Made by a program: the position numbers and the translations under genes
Notes under the pieces: model-generated
Databases searched by the model: none
What the model was told of the DNA's origin: nothing
Seen by the model: only the letters and a program-made list of their open reading frames with translations
NCBI GenBank assembly: GCA_946406035.1
Contig: CAMJJG010000009.1
Span: 1 to 60,605 of the forward strand
Direction: 5' to 3'
Source: an uncultured Prevotellaceae bacterium
GTDB lineage: Bacteria; Bacteroidota; Bacteroidia; Bacteroidales; Muribaculaceae
DNA: 60,605 nucleotides
Shown here: one piece after another, positions 17,185 through 25,519 of the stretch
Layout of the letters: each line of letters starts with the position of its first letter
How positions within the stretch are numbered: position 1 is the first letter of the stretch

Positions 17185-19914
17185 ATGAAGAAAGACGACG
17201 ACGAACTGGAAGGCATGGAACAGCAAGAGCCCGTTGACGCCGATGCCACGCCCGCCGAGGGTGGCGAGGGCAGTGAGCCGCAAGCCCATTCCTCATACCA
17301 GGTCCCCAAAGATAAGAAACTGCAGCTGAGCGGCATGTATGAGAACTGGTTTCTCGACTATGCCTCCTATGTGATTCTGGAGCGTGCCGTGCCTCACATC
17401 GAGGACGGCTTTAAGCCCGTGCAGCGCCGCATCATGCACGCCATGAAGGAGGCCGACGATGGCCACTTCAACAAGGTTGCCAACATCGTGGGCCTGACCA
17501 TGCAGTACCACCCGCATGGCGACGCCTCGATCTATAGCGCGCTGGTGCAACTGGGCCAGAAGGAGCTGCTCATCGACACCCAGGGTAACTGGGGCAACAT
17601 CCTCACTGGCGACGGAGCAGCAGCCGGCCGTTATATCGAAGCCAGGCTGAGCGAGTTTGCCCTAGACGCGGTATATAACGCCAAGGTCACCGACTGGGGA
17701 CTCTCTTATGACGGCCGCAAGCGCGAGCCGCTAACGTTGCCCGCCAAGTTCCCGTTGCTACTCACCCAGGGCGCCGAGGGCATTGCCGTGGGCCTGTCGT
17801 GCAAAATCCTGCCCCACAACTTCAACGAGGTCATTGACGCCGCCATCAGCTACCTGCGCGGCGAGGAGTTCCACCTCTACCCCGACTTCCAGACGGGTGG
17901 CTACATCGACGTGAGCCACTACAATGACGGCGAGCGGGGCGGCTATGTGCGCGTGCGTGCCAAGATCGAGAAACTCGACAACAAGACGTTGCTGGTCAAG
18001 GATGTACCCTACGGCAAGACCACCGGCAACGTCATCGAGTCGATCCTCAAGGCGGGTGAGCGCGGCAAGATCAAGATACGCAAGGTCGAGGACAACACCA
18101 GTGCCACGGCCGAGATCATCGTCTCGCTGCAAGCGGGCACGAGCAGTGACATCGCCATCGATGCCCTGTATGCCTTTACCGACTGCGAGATCTCCATTTG
18201 GCCCAACTGCTGTGTCATCAAGGACCAGAAACCGCAGTTCCTCACCGTGAGCGACGTGCTGCGCTACAGTGTGGACCGCACCCGCGACATCCTGCGCCAG
18301 GAGCTCGAGATCCAGCGCAACGAGACGATGGAGAGCCTGCACAACGTGTCGCTGGAGAAGATCTTTATCGAGGAACGCATCTACAAGGACAAGGAGTTTG
18401 AGAACGCCAAGGACCAGGAGCGGGCCCTCAAGCACATCGACAAGCGCTTGACGCCGTTCAAGCCCCAGTTCTATCGCGAGATCACCCAGGATGACCTGTT
18501 GCGGCTGCTCGAGATCCCGATGAAGCGCATCATCAAGTACAACAGCGACAAGGCCGAGGAGAACATCGCGCGCCTGAAGGAGCGCGTCGAAGACATCGAC
18601 TACAAGCTCGCCCACTTGACCGACCACGCTATCGAGTGGTTCCAGGGACTCAAGACCAAGTATGGCTCCAAGTACCCGCGCCGCACGATCATCCGCGAGT
18701 TTGACACCATTGTGGCAAGCAAGGTCGCCGAGGCCAACCAGAAACTCTATATCGACCGCGCCGGCGGCTTCATCGGCACGGCATTGAAGAAGGACGAGTT
18801 CGTGTGCAACTGCTCGGACATCGACGACATCATCATCTTCTACAAGGACGGCAAGTTCAAGGTCACCCGCGTTGCCGACAAGAGCTACGTGGGCAAGAAC
18901 ATCCTCTACCTGAACGTGTTCAAGAAGGGCGATGACCGCACCATCTACAACGTGCTCTATCAGGACGGGCGCGGCGGCACGACCTACATGAAGCGCTTTG
19001 CCGTCACGGGCATCACGCGAGACAAGGAATATGACATCACCCAGGGCAAGCCTGGCAGCAAGATCACCTGGTTCACCGCCAACCCCAACGGCGAGGCCGA
19101 GGTGCTGCGCATCACCCTCAAGCCCAAGTTCAGATTGAAGATCCTACAGTTTGACGTCGATCTGGCCGAGCTGGCCATCAAGGGCAAGCAGGCACGCGGC
19201 AACATCGTCACCAAGAACGAGGTAGCGCGCATCTCGCTCAAGGAGGCCGGCCAGTCCACACTGGGCGACCGCGAGGTGTGGTTTGACCCCGACATCCTGC
19301 GCATCAACTACGAGAAGCATGGCCGCTCGCTAGGCCTGTTTGGCGGCGAAGACCGCATCCTGGTCATCATGCAGGGCGGCGAGTTCTACACCACCAGCAC
19401 CGAGGCCACCAACCACTATGACGAGGGCATCTTGCGCATCGAGAAGTTCAGCAAGGACAAGGTGTGGACCGCCGTGCTCGACGACGCCGACCAGGGCCAC
19501 CCCTACGTCAAACGCTTCACCCTCGAGGATAACGCCAAGAAGCAGAGCCTGATCGGTTCCAACCCGGCCTCGCGCCTGCTCTTGTTGACCGACGAGCCCT
19601 GTCCGCGCTTCGAGGTCAAGATGGGTGGCGCCGACGAGGCCCGCGAGCCGTTTGTCATCGATGCCGAGGAATTTATCGGCGTCAAGACCTTCAAGGCCAA
19701 GGGACGCCGCGTGACCAACTGGGAGGTCGCCTCGATTATCGAGGTCGAGCCGCGCGAGCCAGCACCCGACAGCACGCCTACCCCACCCGACGGCGGCGAC
19801 GATGATGAGGCATCCACCACCCCTGCCGACCCCATCACGACCGACGGCATCAGCCAGGATGAGGTGCTAGACCAGTTCACCGGCCAGCAACGCATCCCGT
19901 TTGACGAAGTGTAA
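17185..19914 (+). CDS. parC: DNA topoisomerase IV subunit A
   Basis: This is the type IIA topoisomerase breakage-reunion subunit, used with ParE (not in the window) to decatenate chromosomes. The 909-residue product has an acidic N-terminal extension (~45 residues), the winged-helix core with catalytic Tyr at Y150 (AAGRYIEARL), the tower and coiled-coil gate (about 340-500), and a beta-pinwheel C-terminal domain. I call it ParC rather than GyrA because there is no clear GyrA box and the layout fits the Bacteroidetes ParC lineage. In HPHGDASIYSAL the positions matching E. coli ParC Ser80 and Glu84 appear to be Ala and Ser. It is followed 34 bp later by a small secreted protein. Confidence 0.9.
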   Translation: MKKDDDELEGMEQQEPVDADATPAEGGEGSEPQAHSSYQVPKDKKLQLSGMYENWFLDYASYVILERAVPHIEDGFKPVQRRIMHAMKEADDGHFNKVANIVGLTMQYHPHGDASIYSALVQLGQKELLIDTQGNWGNILTGDGAAAGRYIEARLSEFALDAVYNAKVTDWGLSYDGRKREPLTLPAKFPLLLTQGAEGIAVGLSCKILPHNFNEVIDAAISYLRGEEFHLYPDFQTGGYIDVSHYNDGERGGYVRVRAKIEKLDNKTLLVKDVPYGKTTGNVIESILKAGERGKIKIRKVEDNTSATAEIIVSLQAGTSSDIAIDALYAFTDCEISIWPNCCVIKDQKPQFLTVSDVLRYSVDRTRDILRQELEIQRNETMESLHNVSLEKIFIEERIYKDKEFENAKDQERALKHIDKRLTPFKPQFYREITQDDLLRLLEIPMKRIIKYNSDKAEENIARLKERVEDIDYKLAHLTDHAIEWFQGLKTKYGSKYPRRTIIREFDTIVASKVAEANQKLYIDRAGGFIGTALKKDEFVCNCSDIDDIIIFYKDGKFKVTRVADKSYVGKNILYLNVFKKGDDRTIYNVLYQDGRGGTTYMKRFAVTGITRDKEYDITQGKPGSKITWFTANPNGEAEVLRITLKPKFRLKILQFDVDLAELAIKGKQARGNIVTKNEVARISLKEAGQSTLGDREVWFDPDILRINYEKHGRSLGLFGGEDRILVIMQGGEFYTTSTEATNHYDEGILRIEKFSKDKVWTAVLDDADQGHPYVKRFTLEDNAKKQSLIGSNPASRLLLLTDEPCPRFEVKMGGADEAREPFVIDAEEFIGVKTFKAKGRRVTNWEVASIIEVEPREPAPDSTPTPPDGGDDDEASTTPADPITTDGISQDEVLDQFTGQQRIPFDEV

Positions 19915-19948
19915 TTGGCAATATAGCCCGAGTTAGCGACCCGCGACA

Positions 19949-20743
19949 ATGAACAGAATCATCCAATACCTTCTAGTAGCCCTGGCCATCTCGACGGCAA
20001 CCGTCGCCGCCAGCCAGGACGAGGTGCGTGCCTCACACCCCACGCAGTCGATGTTCATGGTCGATGTGGGATATGCCTCGATCCACGACAGCTACCTGAC
20101 GCCCATCACCTATGACGGCATAGGGCTGGGACTGACCTTCGAGGTCTCGCGCTTGACCTCGTTGGGCGACTACAAGTGGCTGTGGCAACTAGACGTGGGG
20201 GCCGACTATAACTACGTCGAGAACCCCAGCGGCAACAACGAGCTGCACAAGGTCATGGGCGATATTGCCTTCAACATGCAGCACGTGTGGAGGCATGTGC
20301 TCACACCCCGCCTGAACTTCTCGGCGGGCCCGATGGCCCAGCTGCGCGCCGGCATCGTCTACAATGCGGTCAACAGCAACAACCCGGTCACCGTCAGGGC
20401 CCATGCCAACCTGGGCGCCAGCGGTACGGCCTGGTTCAGCACCCGCTTGGGGCGCATGCCTGTCACGCTGCGTTACCAGGTGCAACTGCCAGTCGCGGGG
20501 GTGTTCTTTGCTCCAGAGTATGACGAGAGCTACTACGAGATATACCTGGGCAACCACCGCAACCTGGCCCACGTGGGCTGGTGGGGCAACCGCCTGGACA
20601 TGACCCACTACCTGGGCGCCGACCTGCATCTGGGCAGCGCCATCGTGCGTCTGGGCTACCGCGCGCGCCTCGAGCACTGGCAGGTAAATGGCTTGAAGGT
20701 GCATGACGTGAGCCACGCCGCGGTCCTGGGCCTCTCCCTGTAA
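19949..20743 (+). CDS. Exported beta-rich protein, possibly DUF3316 family
   Basis: The 264-residue product has a signal peptide (MNRIIQYLLVALAISTATVAAS) and alternating beta-strand patterns typical of small outer-membrane barrels, ending in a hydrophobic strand with a terminal leucine (AAVLGLSL). The N-terminal motif around DSYLTPITYDG recalls the DUF3316 family of Bacteroidetes, from memory and not certain. It starts 34 bp after parC without its own promoter box and may be cotranscribed. Its function is unknown. Confidence 0.7.
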   Translation: MNRIIQYLLVALAISTATVAASQDEVRASHPTQSMFMVDVGYASIHDSYLTPITYDGIGLGLTFEVSRLTSLGDYKWLWQLDVGADYNYVENPSGNNELHKVMGDIAFNMQHVWRHVLTPRLNFSAGPMAQLRAGIVYNAVNSNNPVTVRAHANLGASGTAWFSTRLGRMPVTLRYQVQLPVAGVFFAPEYDESYYEIYLGNHRNLAHVGWWGNRLDMTHYLGADLHLGSAIVRLGYRARLEHWQVNGLKVHDVSHAAVLGLSL

Positions 20744-20857
20744 CGTAAGCCCCAAGTCACGCTGATGGGTGCATAATGACTGACCATCGTGAACCGGGAT
20801 GCGGGTTTCTGGAATGTCAGATTGGTTAAAACGGTGAAATTCGTTGTTTTAAAAGAA

Positions 20858-21859
20858 ATGAAAAGGATATTATTATATTGTTTAGTGCTTCTGGCCATGG
20901 GCGGCTGCGCCCAGCAGGATGAGTTCGAGAGTGACCAGGTGGGCAACTTCGAGGCGCTGTGGACCATCATGGACGAGCATTACAGTTTCTTTGACTACAA
21001 GCAGGTGGACTGGCATGAGGTGCACGACCGCTACCGCCAGCGCGTGTCCAACGAGATGACCGACCGCGAGCTGTTCGACATCTGCGGCGACATGCTCAAG
21101 GAGCTGCGCGACGGCCACACCAACCTCATCGCCGCCCATGACGTGTCGCGCTACTGGATATGGGAGCAGTGGCCCGTCAACTACAACGAGCGCCTCATCG
21201 ACGAGCACTACCTCAACTTTGACTACAAGATGGCCAGCGGCATCAAGTACCAGATCCTGCCCAGCAACTTCGGGTACCTGTACTACGGGTCGTTCTCATC
21301 GAGCATCGGTGAAGGCAACCTCGACCTCATCCTCAGCTATTTATCCACCGCCGATGGTCTCATCATCGACGTGCGTGACAACGGCGGCGGCCTGCTCACC
21401 AACGTCGAGAAACTCGTGTCGCGCTTCATACCGGGGCGCACCCTCGCCGGCTACATCTGCCACAAGACGGGCAAGGGCCACAACGACCTGAGCGAGCCCT
21501 ATGCCTACTATTTTGAGCCTGCCAAGAACCACATCCACTACCTCAAGCCCGTCGTTGTGCTGGCCAGCCGGGGCACATTCAGCGCAGCCAACAACTTTGT
21601 CTCAATCATGAAGGGCCTCGACCAGGTCACCATCGTGGGCGACACCACTGGCGGCGGCTGCGGCCTGCCCTTTACCAGCGAGTTGCCCAACGGCTGGCGC
21701 GTGCGTTTCTCGTCGTGCCCGATTATGGACGCCCAGGGCAAGCTCACCGAGTTTGGCGTCGCGCCCGACGTGCGCATCGACCTCAACCCCAGCGACCACG
21801 AGCATGACGGCATCCTCGACGCCGCCATCGACATCCTCCGAGCCGCCACTCGCCCGTGA
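20858..21859 (+). CDS. S41-family (C-terminal processing / tricorn-like) protease, lipoprotein
   Basis: The 333-residue product starts with a lipoprotein signal (MKRILLYCLVLLAMGGC, lipidated at C17). An N-terminal helical region contains DGHTNL, and the S41 core has DVRDNGGG, the nucleophile region SRGTFSAANNF and GDTTGGGCGLPF. No PDZ domain is obvious. It is probably anchored in the periplasm or at the outer membrane, cleaving proteins near their C-termini or degrading peptides. ATG 20858 is chosen because the longer frame from 20789 would bury the signal peptide. I see no TAnnTTTG box. Confidence 0.88.
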   Translation: MKRILLYCLVLLAMGGCAQQDEFESDQVGNFEALWTIMDEHYSFFDYKQVDWHEVHDRYRQRVSNEMTDRELFDICGDMLKELRDGHTNLIAAHDVSRYWIWEQWPVNYNERLIDEHYLNFDYKMASGIKYQILPSNFGYLYYGSFSSSIGEGNLDLILSYLSTADGLIIDVRDNGGGLLTNVEKLVSRFIPGRTLAGYICHKTGKGHNDLSEPYAYYFEPAKNHIHYLKPVVVLASRGTFSAANNFVSIMKGLDQVTIVGDTTGGGCGLPFTSELPNGWRVRFSSCPIMDAQGKLTEFGVAPDVRIDLNPSDHEHDGILDAAIDILRAATRP

Positions 21860-22170
21860 GCTGCCCCAAAACATTATTTTATTGATTATCAGCCACAAGC
21901 AGCAAACAAGCTATCATTTCGTCATTTTTCTCTCATTTTTTTTAAAAAATTAGGATAAATTTCTTGCCCATATCAGCATTTTTGCTTAATTTTGCACGGA
22001 TATATTACTAATATTGATTTATCTTTTAAAAGTTTCGTGACGTTGTTTCACATGGGAGCCAAACCTAATCCAATGAACAACTATATCTGATGGGAAGACA
22101 AATCAACTAAGTAATCGGCAGATGAGTGAATTTATCAATATTTTTATTAACTTTTTTATATTTTGCTATT
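21860..22170. other. A/T-rich intergenic region and long leader
   Basis: No gene is seen. It holds a promoter box at 21987-21994, then about 175 nt of untranslated leader before the large secreted-protein gene. Confidence 0.6.
21987..21994 (+). promoter_or_regulatory. -7 box for the 950-residue secreted-protein gene
   Basis: TAATTTTG matches the consensus and lies 176 nt upstream of the chosen start. The long leader could carry post-transcriptional control (inference). Confidence 0.55.
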
Positions 22171-25023
22171 ATGATGTATAAAAACTTTTTTAGGTTTCTC
22201 GCAGCTGGCATGATGCTGCTTGGAACGGTTAGTGCTTATGCACAACCCGCCGTCCACCCGAAGGCATACTACGATGCCATCACGTATGAGTGGACTGATG
22301 CAAATGGCGAATCGCACACCAATGCGATCACCGAAGTGGCAACCAATCCCTATCAGATTGTTGCCCTGTTGAAGAAGGTTTACTGCGACCCCAACGTTCC
22401 CGGTCCCAAGTACACCTCCTACAGCCAGAACGGTACCCGCGAGCGCGAGGTTTACTACGGTGCACAGTCGGGCGGCTGGAACATCAGCGCCAGCGACGTG
22501 ACTGCCCCCTACGAGGAAGGTTACACCATCCTCATGGTTGCTGTTAAGGAAAACCTGAGCCTGCTCAACTCAGCAAGTGGCAACGGCACAAGGCTCCAAA
22601 ACACCCAGCAGCTCATCAACTACATCAACAACAACGTGGCTTCGGTACAGCTGCTGACCGACGGTCTGCGCATTGGCGAAGGCCAGAACGCTGGTACCGT
22701 GTTCAACATCAGTGGCACCTACAACCGCTTCTTCATGCTTGGCAAGGGCCAGTCCCGCCAGAAGTACAGCAGTTATGAGGGTTCCACCTATGGCGAGCAG
22801 CCCCCCTTCATGCAGATGTTTGAGCAGTTCAGCCCCACCTCGGGTAACTCTGGCTCCGAAATCACCGACTTCTACACCAAGATGATTGCCGGTGATGCCT
22901 ATCCCGTTATCCATGACTGTTCATCTGTAATCGAGAACGAGCACTACTTCTCGATGGCTGGCAAGAATGGTCACGAGAGCAAGTCGCTCACGGGCATGAA
23001 CATCTTCATCCCTGACTACCGTCTGCTCTATTGGAAAAACGGCAGCAACGACGGCCGCATCATGAACCCCTACAGTGGTTGGGGTAGCCACAGCTATTGG
23101 GAGTCACACTATGCACAGTACAACCAGACTCATGCTCCCATGGTAGGTCTCTACACCATCGAGCTCGGCGCACAGGCTCAGCCCGCTGCCGAGGCTAACA
23201 CCTACAATGTGCTCCTTGACTGGACCTCATCGCTCAACACGATGGCCAATGGCGAGGTTCCCCAGACCTACACCGTTTACATCGTGCTCACCGACGAGTA
23301 TGGCACCGAGACCTATGACGAGCTCGTTGTCACCGGTGAGACCACTTACACCTACCAGGTGCCCCAGAACGAGCACAGCTACTCCATCACCTACATCGTG
23401 CATGGCCAGCCCGCCGACGGCGAGCATGACATGTTCGTTGCTTGGTCCAACCAGGCAACCGTGATCATCCCCGGCACCAACGACTTCCTGCACTTGAGCT
23501 TGAACCACTTCGAGAGCGACTACCGCAGCGCCCAGGAGTTGAACTACTACCGCAACTTCCTGACCCTCGAGAACGAGGACATCATGAACGCCCTGACTCC
23601 CGCCCGCATCCAGGCTGGTGAGAACACCTTCGTGCTCTATCGCTTTGACGTGAACAATCCTGACGTGATGGTAGCTGTTGCCGAGCTCAAGCTCAACGCT
23701 GGCAACAACGTGACCTACACGATCACCTATGACAACCAGGAGACCCTCGCTGGCTACAACATCAATGTCAAGACCAACGGCAACCTGGGCAACTATGCCG
23801 CCAACGCAGCCGTCGACCTGAGCGACATCATGTTTGTTGACCAGTTCACCGCTAGCACTGCCGACAACACCCATCCCAACCGCTATGGCTACATGCTGGC
23901 CGAGCAGGTAGAGGAGAATGCTAAGAGCACTAACACTGTAGAGGTACCCGTACAGAAGACCGCTTCGACCATCGACGGCTTCTACACCCTCGACGAGATC
24001 ATGAGCGACGTTGATCGTCACTTGACCACCAACATCAAGAATGCCAACGTGGAGATGAACCTGGTGAACAACCCCGCCATCTATTACTACACCCTGGAGC
24101 GTGGTAACAACGTTAATCCCAACGAGCCCATTTCCAAGCTGCAGCGCCGCACCGACGGTACCTTCATGGAGATGGACAACACCCTGGGTATGGAAGGCAA
24201 TGTTTATCCTGACGGTGCCTTCAACCTGTTTGACAACGACGTGCTCACCGGCAACTATGGTGACTTTGCTACCTACGTGCCCGTGATTTGGACCTTCGGT
24301 ACCGACCGCGTTAAGAATGATCCCGCGTTGAACAACGACGCTGTGAACAGCTATGGTAGCCCCATTTGGAAGACCGGTGTTGGCCAGATTGCCGCCGCTG
24401 ACGCTAAGGCTACCTACACCGCTGGTGAGTATGTAACCTGGAAGGATGAGAACGGCCAGATGTGCTGCTTCATCAACCCCGTTATCAATGTAACCAGCCA
24501 GCTGCCCGACTATGCTAGCGTTGACTATGACGTATTCATGTATCGTGTATGGCGTCTGTGCGACGGCATCCGCTTCTCGTTCTACAATCCCCTCACTGGC
24601 CTGCGTGGCAACGACATCAACGCCGTTCGCGTTCCCGACAAGCTGATCGTCGAGGAGATGACCGACGCTACCAACGTTAAGTTCGGTGACGAGATCTATG
24701 ACAACCCCATCAACGACCACAACGACTTTGGCGGTCTTGCTTACGGTGCTCTGGTTAATTCTACCACCAAGTTCATCGTTCGCATGTACTATGTGAAGAA
24801 GAACGACGCTGCCAACGGTCCCATGTACTATGTTGTTGAGAAGACCATCAACGACTGGAGTGACTACCACGTTGGTGTTAACGAGCTGAACGTTAACAAC
24901 GAGACTACCACCACCTACTACAACGCACTTGGTGTTGCTAGTGACAAGCCCTTCAAGGGTGTGAACATCGTTGTTACCCGCCACAGCGACGGTACGACCA
25001 CGACCAGCAAGGTGGTTAAGTAA
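22171..25023 (+). CDS. Large secreted protein of unknown function with C-terminal tail motif
   Basis: The 950-residue product (from MMYKNFFRF, signal peptide to about AYAQPA) is not one I recognise. Residues ~30-340 form a soluble domain with many aromatic and Asn residues. About 340-450 resembles a fibronectin-III-like beta domain (TYNVLLDW to QATVII). The rest is beta-rich. The last ~40 residues (YYNALGVASDKPFKGVNIVV, then a Thr/Lys-rich end VVK) look like the short tail YYdLnGrrv...KGvyIvngkKvvVK found at the C-terminus of many Bacteroidetes exported proteins. The 3' half prefers GCT and GTT codons. It has its own promoter and a strong terminator. Confidence 0.75.
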   Translation: MMYKNFFRFLAAGMMLLGTVSAYAQPAVHPKAYYDAITYEWTDANGESHTNAITEVATNPYQIVALLKKVYCDPNVPGPKYTSYSQNGTREREVYYGAQSGGWNISASDVTAPYEEGYTILMVAVKENLSLLNSASGNGTRLQNTQQLINYINNNVASVQLLTDGLRIGEGQNAGTVFNISGTYNRFFMLGKGQSRQKYSSYEGSTYGEQPPFMQMFEQFSPTSGNSGSEITDFYTKMIAGDAYPVIHDCSSVIENEHYFSMAGKNGHESKSLTGMNIFIPDYRLLYWKNGSNDGRIMNPYSGWGSHSYWESHYAQYNQTHAPMVGLYTIELGAQAQPAAEANTYNVLLDWTSSLNTMANGEVPQTYTVYIVLTDEYGTETYDELVVTGETTYTYQVPQNEHSYSITYIVHGQPADGEHDMFVAWSNQATVIIPGTNDFLHLSLNHFESDYRSAQELNYYRNFLTLENEDIMNALTPARIQAGENTFVLYRFDVNNPDVMVAVAELKLNAGNNVTYTITYDNQETLAGYNINVKTNGNLGNYAANAAVDLSDIMFVDQFTASTADNTHPNRYGYMLAEQVEENAKSTNTVEVPVQKTASTIDGFYTLDEIMSDVDRHLTTNIKNANVEMNLVNNPAIYYYTLERGNNVNPNEPISKLQRRTDGTFMEMDNTLGMEGNVYPDGAFNLFDNDVLTGNYGDFATYVPVIWTFGTDRVKNDPALNNDAVNSYGSPIWKTGVGQIAAADAKATYTAGEYVTWKDENGQMCCFINPVINVTSQLPDYASVDYDVFMYRVWRLCDGIRFSFYNPLTGLRGNDINAVRVPDKLIVEEMTDATNVKFGDEIYDNPINDHNDFGGLAYGALVNSTTKFIVRMYYVKKNDAANGPMYYVVEKTINDWSDYHVGVNELNVNNETTTTYYNALGVASDKPFKGVNIVVTRHSDGTTTTSKVVK

Positions 25024-25059
25024 TTGAAGCCACACTGCTAGTTTAACAATCCTTATCAA

Positions 25060-25096
25060 CAGGAGAGGCTCCCGCACCTTGGGACAGCCTCTCCTG
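25060..25096 (+). terminator. Terminator after the 950-residue secreted-protein gene
   Basis: Perfect 11-bp arms (caggagaggct at 25060-25070, agcctctcctg at 25086-25096), then ctgttttctt. Confidence 0.75.
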
Positions 25097-25348
25097 CTGT
25101 TTTCTTCCCCCCTTGGGGCAGCCAGGGAGATTCTTTCCCTGACATCCTAACTTTTATGAGTTGAATGTAAAGGCTCATGCTATTAGCATTTATTAGGGTG
25201 TCCGGGGGAAAATTGCCAAGGCCGCATAAGCACGTCGATATCAATGCTGTTATGGTAGTTTTGTAAGAAGGAGCTTACTTTGCCGGGCGGGCAGGCCTTC
25301 AGCCTGCTATACTTTTACCGGGCACCAGTAATTAGCATCAGCTCCGCA

Positions 25349-25371
25349 GGGGTTGCTTCTATATCATTGCC
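25349..25371. repeat. Degenerate copy of a dispersed intergenic repeat
   Basis: ggggttgcttctatatcattgcc matches the arm at 54582-54604 (gggcctgcagctatatcattacc, both shown in shortened comparison) at about 18 of 23 bases. It may be a decayed relic. Confidence 0.3.
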
Positions 25372-25416
25372 AAAACAATTTCATGCCAAACTATTGCACA
25401 TCTCGTTAAATGATAG

Positions 25417-25424
25417 TACCTTTG
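25417..25424 (+). promoter_or_regulatory. -7 box for the CHB_HEX/dockerin protein gene
   Basis: TACCTTTG is a full consensus match, 95 nt upstream of the ATG at 25520. Confidence 0.6.
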
Positions 25425-25519
25425 CGGCGAGAAATGAACCTCGCTTGACTAAAGCACTATAAATGAACATTTTTTGTTTATTCACATATTTCATTAACTC
25501 AATTTAATTTCAATTTTTT

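Larger units (their letters stand above)
25024..25519. other. 496-bp intergenic region with decayed repeats
   Basis: It contains a terminator (25060-25096), an imperfect inverted repeat (gacatcctaa 25141-25150 / ttagggtgtc 25193-25202), a degenerate copy of a dispersed palindrome arm (25349-25371) and the promoter box of the next gene (25417-25424). I find no gene in it. Confidence 0.6.

Noticed and set aside
23227-25077. 616-residue minus-strand open frame opposite the 950-residue secreted-protein gene
   Set aside because: Val/Gly/His-rich antisense translation with no motif. The plus-strand gene has a signal peptide, promoter and terminator.
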